Positions 27,776 to 37,175 of a stretch of DNA of 64,000 bases are shown here, piece by piece. The position numbers and the translations under genes were made by a program. Every line of letters begins with the position of its first letter. Within the stretch, counting starts at the first letter, position 1. The DNA is taken from NCBI RefSeq assembly GCF_006065315.1, contig NZ_CP040749.1:930001-994000 (forward strand), given 5' to 3'. The notes beneath the pieces were generated by a model. The model ran no database searches, had not been told where the DNA came from, and was given only the letters and a program-made list of their open reading frames with translations. The DNA comes from Aureibaculum algae (GTDB lineage Bacteria > Bacteroidota > Bacteroidia > Flavobacteriales > Flavobacteriaceae).

Positions 27776-29194
27776 ATGAAAAATATAGTAGCCTTTTTAG
27801 TTTTTGTTCTTATGTATTCTGGTATAAATGCTCAAGAAAAACCGAATATAATTTTCTTATTCTCCGATGATGCAGGTTATGCTGATTTTGGTTTTCAAGG
27901 GAGTACAATTATGAAGACACCAAATTTGGATAAACTAGCAAAAAGTGGCGTAACATTTACTCAAGGTTATGTGTCAGCTTCTGTTTGCGGCCCTTCTAGA
28001 GCTGGGCTTATGACAGGTAAATACCAACAACGTTTTGGTTACGAAGAAATTAATGTGCCTGGTTATATGAGCGAGAATTCCAAATTTTTGGGAGATGATA
28101 TGGGCTTGCCATTAGATCAAGTTACCATGGCTGATTATTTAAAGAAATTAGGATACACTAATGCCATGTACGGAAAATGGCATTTAGGTGATGCAGATCG
28201 TTTTCATCCCTTAAAAAGAGGTTTTGATGAGTTTTACGGATTTAGAGGAGGTGATAGAAGCTACTTTGCTTATAAAGAAGTGCCAAAAGGGCATTTAGAT
28301 AAAAGGATGGAAAATGGTTTTGGAAATTTTGAAGAACCAAAAGCGTATGCAACAGATGTTTTTGCAGACAAAGCAATTTCCTTCATGGAAAGAAATAAAG
28401 ATAAACCATTTTTTATTTATCTAGCATTTAATGCGGTGCATACTCCTATGGAAGCTACTGAAGAAGATTTAAAGAAATTCCCCAACTTAACTGGCAAACG
28501 TAAGGAGGTAGCTGCTATGACATTAGCGTTAGACCGTGCTTGTGGTAAAGTGTTAGATAAGTTAAAAGAACTAGGTTTAGAGGATAACACTATAATTGTA
28601 TTTTCAAACGATAATGGTGGTCCAACGGATAAAAATGCATCTATTAACCTACCATTAAGTGGAACAAAATCAAATCAATTAGAAGGAGGGTTAAGAGTGC
28701 CTTTTTTAATCAGTTGGCCAAATCAAATAAAAAGTAATATAAAATATTCTTATCCCGTAAGTACTTTAGATTTATTACCAACATTTTATGCTGCTGGCGG
28801 AGGCAATATTGCAGATTTGAAAGAAGTGGACGGAGTTGATCTTCTACCTTACCTTACAGGTGACAACAGCACTCGACCTCATGAAACACTGTATTGGAAA
28901 AAAGAAAATCGAGGTGTTTACAGAGAAGGAGATTGGAAGTTTATCCGTTTTCCTGATAGACCTGCTGAGCTTTACGACATGAGTAAAGATATTCCAGAAT
29001 TAGAAGATTTGGCTGATAAGTATCCTGAACGCGTAAAAGAGATGTATAAGAAACTTTTTAAATGGGAGCTAACGCTAGAACGACCTATGTGGATGTTAAA
29101 ACGGAAATTTGAAAAAAACGATTTAGATAGGATGGATCGCTATAGAACACCAGAATTGGTAAAAAAGGAAACGTCGGAGCCTATTAAAAAATAA
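27776..29194 (+). CDS. family S1 sulfatase (S1_19-like)
   Basis: Periplasmic or secreted sulfatase of 472 residues with a signal peptide (about residues 1-19, cleavage near INAQ). The start [19 protein letters not shown] and the formylglycine motif CGPSR (Cys71) are intact, with KWHLGD and FSNDNGGPT further on. The [12 protein letters not shown] pattern resembles subfamily S1_19, which includes characterised carrageenan and other red-algal galactan sulfatases; this is a by-eye assignment. It is the first gene of the unit that encodes the glycoside hydrolases, directly behind operator B. Confidence 0.92.
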   Translation: MKNIVAFLVFVLMYSGINAQEKPNIIFLFSDDAGYADFGFQGSTIMKTPNLDKLAKSGVTFTQGYVSASVCGPSRAGLMTGKYQQRFGYEEINVPGYMSENSKFLGDDMGLPLDQVTMADYLKKLGYTNAMYGKWHLGDADRFHPLKRGFDEFYGFRGGDRSYFAYKEVPKGHLDKRMENGFGNFEEPKAYATDVFADKAISFMERNKDKPFFIYLAFNAVHTPMEATEEDLKKFPNLTGKRKEVAAMTLALDRACGKVLDKLKELGLEDNTIIVFSNDNGGPTDKNASINLPLSGTKSNQLEGGLRVPFLISWPNQIKSNIKYSYPVSTLDLLPTFYAAGGGNIADLKEVDGVDLLPYLTGDNSTRPHETLYWKKENRGVYREGDWKFIRFPDRPAELYDMSKDIPELEDLADKYPERVKEMYKKLFKWELTLERPMWMLKRKFEKNDLDRMDRYRTPELVKKETSEPIKK

Positions 29195-29256
29195 TAGTAA
29201 TTATCAATCTTTAAAAGAATGATAGTACTAATCTAATAATCAAAAATTACATAAAG

Positions 29257-30768
29257 ATGATATTTAAAAGAACATTTAATCTTGTTTTAATATTAGGCCT
29301 TACAGGGCTTATAACAATTGGTTGTGAAGAAAATAAAAAAGATGGGTTAACTGAAAATGAATCAGAACAAACGAATCCAACAAATCAAGAAACGACCATT
29401 AGTCCTTTTTCTGACCCAGATAATAAGGAAGGTTGGGTGCTAAACGAAGAAATTAGTGATGAATTTGAAGGAACTAAAATAGATACTACAAAATGGTTTG
29501 TTGAGGGTCAGAATGGAGATTATTATATTTGGAAAGGAAGAGCACCTTCTCAATATGTTCCTCACAACGTAGTGGTTGAAAATGGAAATTTAAAATTAAG
29601 AACACAGTGGGAGCCTGATTATAATTTTGCAAAAGAAAGTTATGCAGATGGAGCTAATAAAGATGCTTATGGAGTTTATGAGGGTAAGCCATTACCAGTA
29701 ACAACTGCAGCAATAGTAAGTAAAAAAAGGTTCTTGAATGGTTATATGGAAATAAAATCGAAAGCACCAAAAGCAGCCATGACAGCAGCATTTTGGGCTA
29801 TTGGATTTGAGCAAGAGCTAGATATGTACGAACAAATGGGAGTGCCAAAAATTGCTAAAGAAGGCTCAATAACTAACAATATGAATAGAACTGCGATTCA
29901 CGATTGGAGTCCACCTTCAACTAGACCTACAAAAGCATTCGGTTATGATGAAACATTACCCTATGTTACCTCAGATGATTTTCATATTTATGGTGTTGAA
30001 TGGGGAGAAGATTATTTGAAAATATTTAGAGATGGTAAATTTGTTTACGGCTTTACGCAAGACGAATTAGGTACAGATTGGGTATTGAACAATCCTATGG
30101 AAATTTGGATAGATTCAGAAATCTTTAAGTGGATAGGAGTACCACATAAAGAAGAATTACCAGCTACTTTCGAAGTGGAATACATGAGAGTTTGGCAAAA
30201 ACCTTCTGATAATTTACTGGAAAAAGATCGGGCTTTTTACGGTTTTGAAGGGCCGATTTTATTTGAAGAAAATCAAAAACCTTTAACAATGGTTCCTGAA
30301 GATGCTGACGCTAATGATTATCAAAAATTTTGGCTTTTTGATGAAGGATCTTCAACATATTTAAAAATTACTGAAGGGCATTATGCAAGTGGCGTAGAGG
30401 CACTACAATTTTTTGGATATGGGAAAAATGATAGTTTAAAGGTTGATAAGGTAAAAGTAACTTCACCTAAAGGTGCTTTAAATATTCCTGCAGGAGATTT
30501 TATATTATCTATGAAACTATGGTTAGATCAAGGTCGTGTCGCAAATAAAATTCATGTACTTTTAGGTAACCCTGAAATTGAAGTAGTATTCGACGGACTT
30601 AAAGACTTACCTCGAAGACAATGGGTAACCATAGAGCAAAAGATTTCAAGAGCAAAGGCATCTGAATTTGATGATTTCTTGACTTTAGAAATTAGGAAAA
30701 GTGACCTTCCTAAAACGAAAGCTGCAAAATTATTTATGGATGATTTAGCCATAAAAAAAGTTAAATAA
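29257..30768 (+). CDS. GH16 endo-galactanase lipoprotein with extra C-terminal module
   Basis: Endo-acting glycoside hydrolase of family 16. A lipoprotein signal ends at Cys23, a Ser/Thr/Glu-rich linker follows, and the GH16 domain spans about residues 60-318. The catalytic motif ExDxxE is ELDMYE, giving Glu187 as nucleophile and Glu192 as acid/base. The substrate-cleft sequence WKGRAPSQYVPHNV is of the agarase/porphyranase/furcellaranase type, not laminarinase. Residues about 330-503 form a separate domain, probably beta-sandwich and possibly a carbohydrate-binding module of unrecognised family. The neighbouring GH127 and GH167-like genes favour a carrageenan-type galactan; agar is not excluded. 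Confidence 0.9.
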   Translation: MIFKRTFNLVLILGLTGLITIGCEENKKDGLTENESEQTNPTNQETTISPFSDPDNKEGWVLNEEISDEFEGTKIDTTKWFVEGQNGDYYIWKGRAPSQYVPHNVVVENGNLKLRTQWEPDYNFAKESYADGANKDAYGVYEGKPLPVTTAAIVSKKRFLNGYMEIKSKAPKAAMTAAFWAIGFEQELDMYEQMGVPKIAKEGSITNNMNRTAIHDWSPPSTRPTKAFGYDETLPYVTSDDFHIYGVEWGEDYLKIFRDGKFVYGFTQDELGTDWVLNNPMEIWIDSEIFKWIGVPHKEELPATFEVEYMRVWQKPSDNLLEKDRAFYGFEGPILFEENQKPLTMVPEDADANDYQKFWLFDEGSSTYLKITEGHYASGVEALQFFGYGKNDSLKVDKVKVTSPKGALNIPAGDFILSMKLWLDQGRVANKIHVLLGNPEIEVVFDGLKDLPRRQWVTIEQKISRAKASEFDDFLTLEIRKSDLPKTKAAKLFMDDLAIKKVK

Positions 30769-30783
30769 TAAGAATATACAGTA

Positions 30784-32769
30784 ATGAGCACATTTTCAAA
30801 ACTTCATAATAAATCAATTACAAACAATTCAGAAAGCCCGTTTGTAAAATTAAAAAGTATCAATTTTGGCGATTGTAAATGGACTTCAGGTTTTTGGTCA
30901 GAAAAGGTTAAGAATGCTAAAGAAAAAATGCTTCCATACATGGGAAACTTATTGTGTGGTGACATTGGCCATGGGTTAAACAACTTTAAAATCGCTGCGG
31001 GAGAAAAAGAAGGCGAACATAAAGGTTTTTTTTGGCATGATGGTGATTTCTATAAATTTATGGAAGCCAAAATGTATATATATGGTTTGACTAAAAATGC
31101 TTCGTTATTAAAAGAACTTGATGAATATATTGAAATTATTGGTAAAGCTCAAGAGGAAGATGGGTACATACATACGTATGTTCAAATTACAAAAGGTGTA
31201 GACCGATTTGAGAATAGAAAATACCATGAAATGTACAACTTCGGACATTTGTTTATTGCAGGTTCTATTCACTATCGTATTACAGGGCAACGCAATTTCT
31301 TAGATATTGCCATTAAAATGGCTGATTTACTGTTCACTTATTTTATGCCAGATACTAAGCATTATCAGCGATTTGGATTTAATCAAACTCAAATAATGGG
31401 CTTGGTAGAGTTGTACAGAACTACAAGAGATAAAAGATATTTAAAGCTTGCTGAAAAATTCATTAATAGAAGAGGAACTTTTGAAATAAAACATGATGAT
31501 ACTACCGAAGGTTATCCAATTGGTGATATGGTGCAAGAAAGAACGCCATTAAGAGAATCTAAGGAGGCTGTAGGGCATGCGGTGTTGGCATTATATTATT
31601 ATGCAGGTGCAGCCGATGTTTATGCTGAAACGGGAGAGAAAGCTTTAATAGATGCACTAGATAAGTTATGGGAAAATGTCACTGGTAAAAAAATGTATGT
31701 AACTGGAGCTGTTGGTCAAGCACATTATGGTGCATCAACTAGTTTAGATATGATTGAAGAAGGTTTTATTGATGCGTATATGATGCCAAATATGACAGCG
31801 TATAACGAAACCTGTGCTAATCTTTGCAATGCTATGTTTAGTAGTAGAATGATGGGTATTTACGGAGAATCTAGATATGCAGATATAGTTGAATTGGTAT
31901 TGTATAACAGTGGTTTGTCAGGTATTAGTTTAGAAGGGAAAGATTATTTCTATTCGAACCCTTTGCGAATGGTCAATAATACAAGAGATTATGATGCACA
32001 TGCAGATGTAACAGAAAGTCCTGTAAGACAACCCTATTTAGAATGTTTTTGTTGTCCACCAAACTTAGTAAGAACAATATGTAAAAGTTCAGGGTGGGCG
32101 TATAATTTATCTGAAAATGGAGTAGCAGTGGTGCTCTTTGGAAGTAATAATTTAGATTCTAAACTATTAGATGGTTCTACAATAAAACTAACACAGGATA
32201 CGGAATACCCTTGGAAAGGTCTAGTGAAAATTACAATTGATGAATGTAAAGATTCCGCTTTTGAAATTAAAGTTAGAATTCCAAAATGGGCTGTTGGTAG
32301 CACATTAAAAATAAATGGACAAGAAGTAAATGTTGAGGTGAAACCAGCAACTTTTGCAACAATAAGTAGAGCGTGGAAGGAAGGTGATACTATTACCTTA
32401 GATATGCCAATGGAAGTGACTTTAATTGAAGGTCATAATAGAATAGAAGAAGTAAGAAACCAAGTAGCTGTAAAAAGAGGTCCAATTGTATATTGTATAG
32501 AAACTCCAGATTTACCTAAAGATACATCAATTTTAGATGTGTATTTTAATGGAAATGATCAATTCGAAGCAGTGCATAGAAATGAATTTTTGGAAGGCGT
32601 AACTGTAATTAATACAGAACTTTTAATTAGAGAAGATAAGAAAGATGATATGTATCAAACAGTTAAAAAACCATCATGGAAATCTCATAAAACACAGCTA
32701 GTTCCATATTTCGCTTGGAGTAATAGAGGGCAGGCAGAAATGACTGTTTTTATGCCAATTATTTGGTAA
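30784..32769 (+). CDS. glycoside hydrolase family 127 (DUF1680) enzyme
   Basis: A 661-residue (alpha/alpha)6-barrel protein of the family that contains beta-L-arabinofuranosidases and, in carrageenan loci, 3,6-anhydro-D-galactosidases. The zinc/thiol active site is visible: Glu342 and Cys344 (NETCAN), and Cys423-Cys424 (CFCCPPN). Cys423 is the expected nucleophile and Glu326 the probable acid/base, by analogy with HypBA1. No signal peptide is present, so the enzyme should act in the cytoplasm on imported disaccharide. It lies 15 bases after the GH16 gene. Confidence 0.93.
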   Translation: MSTFSKLHNKSITNNSESPFVKLKSINFGDCKWTSGFWSEKVKNAKEKMLPYMGNLLCGDIGHGLNNFKIAAGEKEGEHKGFFWHDGDFYKFMEAKMYIYGLTKNASLLKELDEYIEIIGKAQEEDGYIHTYVQITKGVDRFENRKYHEMYNFGHLFIAGSIHYRITGQRNFLDIAIKMADLLFTYFMPDTKHYQRFGFNQTQIMGLVELYRTTRDKRYLKLAEKFINRRGTFEIKHDDTTEGYPIGDMVQERTPLRESKEAVGHAVLALYYYAGAADVYAETGEKALIDALDKLWENVTGKKMYVTGAVGQAHYGASTSLDMIEEGFIDAYMMPNMTAYNETCANLCNAMFSSRMMGIYGESRYADIVELVLYNSGLSGISLEGKDYFYSNPLRMVNNTRDYDAHADVTESPVRQPYLECFCCPPNLVRTICKSSGWAYNLSENGVAVVLFGSNNLDSKLLDGSTIKLTQDTEYPWKGLVKITIDECKDSAFEIKVRIPKWAVGSTLKINGQEVNVEVKPATFATISRAWKEGDTITLDMPMEVTLIEGHNRIEEVRNQVAVKRGPIVYCIETPDLPKDTSILDVYFNGNDQFEAVHRNEFLEGVTVINTELLIREDKKDDMYQTVKKPSWKSHKTQLVPYFAWSNRGQAEMTVFMPIIW

Positions 32770-32792
32770 AAGATTCAGATAAAAAATAAAAA

Positions 32793-35186
32793 ATGAAACA
32801 AGACAACTATTTAACAATTGTGAAATTATATTTTATTATTTCCTCAATTTTCATGTTTGTAGCATGTGCTCAAGAAAACCAAATAAATGCTGAGGCCATA
32901 AAGAATATCAAAAAAATTGAAAAGTTAATGGAAATAGCGAGGTCAAAATCCATTGATGTGACAAGGGAAGAATCTACTTTATGGTTTTCTAAAGAGTTTT
33001 TAAAATTTGCCAATTGGGATGAAGCAAATAAAGACAAGGTGGAAAAACTATTTGGCTATGATAGCTATTATGCAAAGGATAAAGAAAAATTTGCTGAAGA
33101 ACTTCCCGATTTAGAAAGGCAGAAAGTGACAGAAATGTTAAATAATGCAATTTACAATCTTGAAAAAGTTATTGATGGAAGTGTTAAGAGAAGACCAGTG
33201 AATAAAATAAATTGGGGAAATATTGAGGTCGCTAATAACGCATTAAAAAGTAATGGGAAACCCGTTTTTCTATTTGATTATTTTTCTAAAACTGTTGGGG
33301 CGAAATTAACAGATTCTAGCATTTATAATGATCATTTGGGGGGCATTTTTCATGGGGGCCAAAGGTTATATGAAGTGAATATGGATAGAGCTGTAAACCC
33401 ATTTATATTAAATGAAGACGGAACGTTTAATCCTGATAAATTAGAACTAATCACAGAAATTCCTGATACTAATGTGGGTTTTTTAATTCTTTGGAATATG
33501 GGCATGCCGCAATGGATTCATGATAAAGAACCCGAAGTAACTAAAGGGCGTTCTCTGTTTACAGGTTTTGATATTGACAATCCTTTAATGAGAGATGTAT
33601 GGAGTAAAGTAATGAAGAAAACTGGCCAACTTACCAAAGGGAAAAAAGTAACTCAATTAGGGTATATCTTATCAAATGAGCCACATTGGTTTTCAGAAAA
33701 AGGTCATTGGACTCAGAATTTTAAAGAAATGAATTCTATTTCTTCTTATACCTTGAATAAATTTAGAAATTGGTTATCAGAAAAGTATAATGAAAATATA
33801 GGGCTGTTAAATGAAAATTGGAAAAGCTCTTATAGTGATTTTAATGCTATCGAAATTGAAATACCAATGGATAAAGTACTAAGAGGACAACCCATTTGGT
33901 ATGACTGGTGCAGATATAATATGGATAGAAGCACAGAGTGGTTTACTTATCTGCAAGCACAGTTGCGAGAGACAAACCCAGATGCTGACACCCACATAAA
34001 AGTAATGCCAAAAATGTTTAGAGATGACTATCGTTCTCATGGTATTGATTTAGAGGCCTTAACGGAAGTTACTTCTATGATAGGAAACGATGCCAAAACT
34101 ATGGGAGGAAGAAGTTTTAGATCCAAAAAACCTGAAAAATGGGAAGAGAAATATGCGTATTGGTGGGATGAAATGAGTTTGCCATTTGATTTTTTGGAAT
34201 CAGTTGCTCCAAATAAGATAAATGTAAATTCTGAGACACATTATTTATCAGCTTCGGCGTGGAAAGACCTTAATACTTCGCCAGATTATGTTAGAAATGT
34301 ATTTTGGTTATCAACACTTCAGGGAATGGATGTGGGAATTTCTTGGTTTTGGGCTCGTGATTCAGATGGTTCTCCAGAAGATAGATTAGAAGGTGAATTA
34401 AATTTCTTTGATCCTGCATTAGCAGGTTCTTATGCTGGTTCTGCTAACATGCAACCTCAAATGGTTAATGAAGTAGCTCAGGTTTACATGGACATGAATA
34501 GCTTCTCAGATGAAATAATGGCTCTCAGAGAACAACGGAGACCATTAAGAATTTTTCATTCAGAAACTTCTGCAATTAATAAAAAGAATCAAATGACCCA
34601 ACAGTTTGAGTTGTATGAATCACTCTTTTTTGAAGGGTTCCCAGTTGGGTATGCCACTGAGAAAATTATTAATAAGCAAGATAATTCTATTTGGGAAGCC
34701 ATATTAGTATACAAAACAGAGTATGTTACAGCTAGAGAATTTGAAGCACTTCAGGGCTATTTAAATAAAGGCGGAACAATCATCGTAGATAGTAAAGAAA
34801 GCTTGTCTTTAAATGAATATGGAATAAAGAGAGAAAAAGTGTTGTCAAATAATAAAGGAACATTAATAGTAATGGATGGCAATGTTTCAGCTCAGGATTT
34901 AAAAAGCATTGCATTAAAAACTATTAATGAAAGTTTGCCAGAAATAGTTTTAAAAGAAGATAATGGAACATCGTACAAAGGTTGTACATGGAGAGTTGTA
35001 AAAAATGATGATGGTAGATATATCATTAATATTTTAAATATTGGTAAAAATAATGCAACGTTAAATTTAGAATTTAAAAATGGTAAAAAAGCAAATATTA
35101 TCAATATGATGAATGGACTAACTCTCAATAATACTTTTGACATCAAATCAAATGGAGTGCTTTTATTAGAAGTTTCTGATAAATGA
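32793..35186 (+). CDS. clan GH-A glycoside hydrolase lipoprotein, GH42/GH167-like
   Basis: A 797-residue lipoprotein (lipobox FVAC, Cys25) with a helical N-terminal region and a (beta/alpha)8 domain. The clan A acid/base Asn-Glu pair is in LSNEPHW (Glu296), and Glu481 in VNSETHY is the likely nucleophile. The stretch FRNWLSEKYNENIGLLNENW is typical of GH42-type proteins. Family GH167, split from GH42-like proteins, contains exo-acting beta-carrageenases that release disaccharides, and that role would fit between the GH16 and GH127 enzymes. GH42 beta-galactosidase or a GH50-like agarase are alternatives that the sequence alone does not exclude. Confidence 0.78.
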   Translation: MKQDNYLTIVKLYFIISSIFMFVACAQENQINAEAIKNIKKIEKLMEIARSKSIDVTREESTLWFSKEFLKFANWDEANKDKVEKLFGYDSYYAKDKEKFAEELPDLERQKVTEMLNNAIYNLEKVIDGSVKRRPVNKINWGNIEVANNALKSNGKPVFLFDYFSKTVGAKLTDSSIYNDHLGGIFHGGQRLYEVNMDRAVNPFILNEDGTFNPDKLELITEIPDTNVGFLILWNMGMPQWIHDKEPEVTKGRSLFTGFDIDNPLMRDVWSKVMKKTGQLTKGKKVTQLGYILSNEPHWFSEKGHWTQNFKEMNSISSYTLNKFRNWLSEKYNENIGLLNENWKSSYSDFNAIEIEIPMDKVLRGQPIWYDWCRYNMDRSTEWFTYLQAQLRETNPDADTHIKVMPKMFRDDYRSHGIDLEALTEVTSMIGNDAKTMGGRSFRSKKPEKWEEKYAYWWDEMSLPFDFLESVAPNKINVNSETHYLSASAWKDLNTSPDYVRNVFWLSTLQGMDVGISWFWARDSDGSPEDRLEGELNFFDPALAGSYAGSANMQPQMVNEVAQVYMDMNSFSDEIMALREQRRPLRIFHSETSAINKKNQMTQQFELYESLFFEGFPVGYATEKIINKQDNSIWEAILVYKTEYVTAREFEALQGYLNKGGTIIVDSKESLSLNEYGIKREKVLSNNKGTLIVMDGNVSAQDLKSIALKTINESLPEIVLKEDNGTSYKGCTWRVVKNDDGRYIINILNIGKNNATLNLEFKNGKKANIINMMNGLTLNNTFDIKSNGVLLLEVSDK

Positions 35187-35266
35187 TTAATAGCAAAAAA
35201 TCATTATTTATAAAGTATTACGGTATTTATGCCCCTCTTAAAAGCAATAAATTAAATTAAAGTTAT

Positions 35267-37138
35267 ATGCAGTTAAAAAAAAATGTAATATTTCTAGCTA
35301 TTTTAATAGCTTCACTATCAGTGAAATATAGTTATTGTCAACATGAAAATAAAAATATTTTCAAAGAAGTTTTTAAAGAATTTCCAAGGCAAGAAAAAGA
35401 CTTGCGTAAATGGGACTCACCCGTAATAGCAGATTTAGATCAAGATGGTCATGTCGATATACTTATAAATGATCATGGCTATGCAATTCAAGTGCAGTGG
35501 AATAATAGTGGTGAATTTTCAAAACCTTATGACATTATCATGGGAGATTTACATGGTGTTTCTGTAGGTGATTTTGATAAAGATGGTAATTTGGAAATTA
35601 TCATGTCTCGTGGTGGAGGCTCAGGTAGTAATGCTAGAAATTCAAAAATATTTCGAGTTACTAAAGATCGCGAGTTTATTGAATTAGAAGATTTTAAAGA
35701 ACCTTTGGCTATGATGCGAGGTAGAGTTGTTGCATTTATTGATGGTGATAATGACGGTGATTTAGACTTGCTAAATTTTGCTTTTCCTGATGCGACAAAG
35801 AAAGGTGAAAGCGAAAATTATATCTATGAAAATGATGGTAAAAGACAATTAATTTTACATGCAAAATTACCTGCCATAAAGGCTGATGGGCAAAAAACCT
35901 TAGTTACTGATTTCAATGGTGATAATGTCTTCGATATAATTTTATATGGTAATGGAGTGTTAAAAGCTTTTAAGGGCAATGGTGATTTAACATATCAAGA
36001 TGTATCAAAAAAAGTATTTCCTATTGATATCGAAAATGTAACAGGAATCGCTGAAATCGATTTTGACAATGATGGTGATTTTGATTTATATATTACACGT
36101 GGTAATGATTTTGAAATAGGAGAAACCTTTTATGATAGTGAAACGAAAACTTTTGGTCTCTTTACCAAACGTGGTGAATTTCAATTTGAAGATTTAGAAG
36201 TTGGCGATGTGCTGAATATGGAGAATTTTCAATCGCAGTGGCCAACTAACGACACTTTTTTTATTGGAGAAGCCGCTTATGATTATGAATTTAAAGGTGA
36301 AACTCATTCAGGTAAAAATATCAGATTGGTAAATAGTGATGCACTTGGTTTTCCTGACCATCCTGATTATAAAGAAAAAAAAGGTTGGTATATTGGTTAT
36401 GTGGGTAATAGAAAATGGCGAATAGGTGGTTTTCTATGGGCACCAGCCACTGGCATTATTCATGGTGTAGAAAGTTATCGTGAAGTAAAGCATTCAGAAG
36501 GATTAGAAGATATATTGCTTGAAAATAGAGGAAAAGAGTTTAAAGATGTTACTAAGGCATTTGGTTTGTCAAATAAAGAACATACAACAGCAGTAAGTGT
36601 TTCAGATTTAGATAATAATGGATATCAAGATTTACTTGTGGTTAAGCGAGGTGATTTAATTCACCCTAACGAATCCATCATATATTTAAACTCAAAGGCT
36701 TCCGGGTTTAAAAAACTTGAAAAACATAATATTATTTCCCCAGAATTGGGAGCCATCGGTATGGCAGTTGAAACATTTGATTATAACCAAGATGGAAAGG
36801 TAGACGTTGTATTAGGAAATGAACGCGGAAAATGGCATTTGTTTAAAAATGAATTATCTGAGGCAAAAGAAAATAATTATATAACTGTTGAGGTTGGTAT
36901 TTCTAAAACGCAAAAGACATCTGCTTTAGGTGCTTTGGTTGAAATAGAGTCATGTGGAAATCGTCAAATTCAACGAGTTGGTAGCACTGGAGCTTCATAT
37001 TCCCTAAGTCATAATAATTTTGTGAATTTTGGTCTAAGTAATTGCAAGTCCATTAAGGTGAAAGTGACTTGGACGAACGGAGAAACTGTATCCAAGACGA
37101 TTTCAACAGTAAATAAAAAGATTAAAATTGGAATTTAA
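35267..37138 (+). CDS. secreted FG-GAP/VCBS-repeat protein with ASPIC/UnbV C-terminus
   Basis: A 623-residue protein with a signal peptide (about residues 1-24). Several calcium-binding-type repeats are visible (DLDQDGHVDI, DFDKDGNLEI, DGDNDGDLDL, DFDNDGDFDL, DLDNNGYQDL, DYNQDGKVDV), as expected for an FG-GAP beta-propeller. The last 90 or so residues match the ASPIC/UnbV domain (GALVEIESCGNRQIQRVGS). No catalytic motif is recognised; such proteins are usually annotated as binding or adhesion proteins. Its place inside the hydrolase operon suggests surface or periplasmic binding of the galactan or its fragments, but this is inference. Confidence 0.85.
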   Translation: MQLKKNVIFLAILIASLSVKYSYCQHENKNIFKEVFKEFPRQEKDLRKWDSPVIADLDQDGHVDILINDHGYAIQVQWNNSGEFSKPYDIIMGDLHGVSVGDFDKDGNLEIIMSRGGGSGSNARNSKIFRVTKDREFIELEDFKEPLAMMRGRVVAFIDGDNDGDLDLLNFAFPDATKKGESENYIYENDGKRQLILHAKLPAIKADGQKTLVTDFNGDNVFDIILYGNGVLKAFKGNGDLTYQDVSKKVFPIDIENVTGIAEIDFDNDGDFDLYITRGNDFEIGETFYDSETKTFGLFTKRGEFQFEDLEVGDVLNMENFQSQWPTNDTFFIGEAAYDYEFKGETHSGKNIRLVNSDALGFPDHPDYKEKKGWYIGYVGNRKWRIGGFLWAPATGIIHGVESYREVKHSEGLEDILLENRGKEFKDVTKAFGLSNKEHTTAVSVSDLDNNGYQDLLVVKRGDLIHPNESIIYLNSKASGFKKLEKHNIISPELGAIGMAVETFDYNQDGKVDVVLGNERGKWHLFKNELSEAKENNYITVEVGISKTQKTSALGALVEIESCGNRQIQRVGSTGASYSLSHNNFVNFGLSNCKSIKVKVTWTNGETVSKTISTVNKKIKIGI

Positions 37139-37175
37139 TCAATCTAAAAAATAAAGTAACTAAACAGCAATCACT

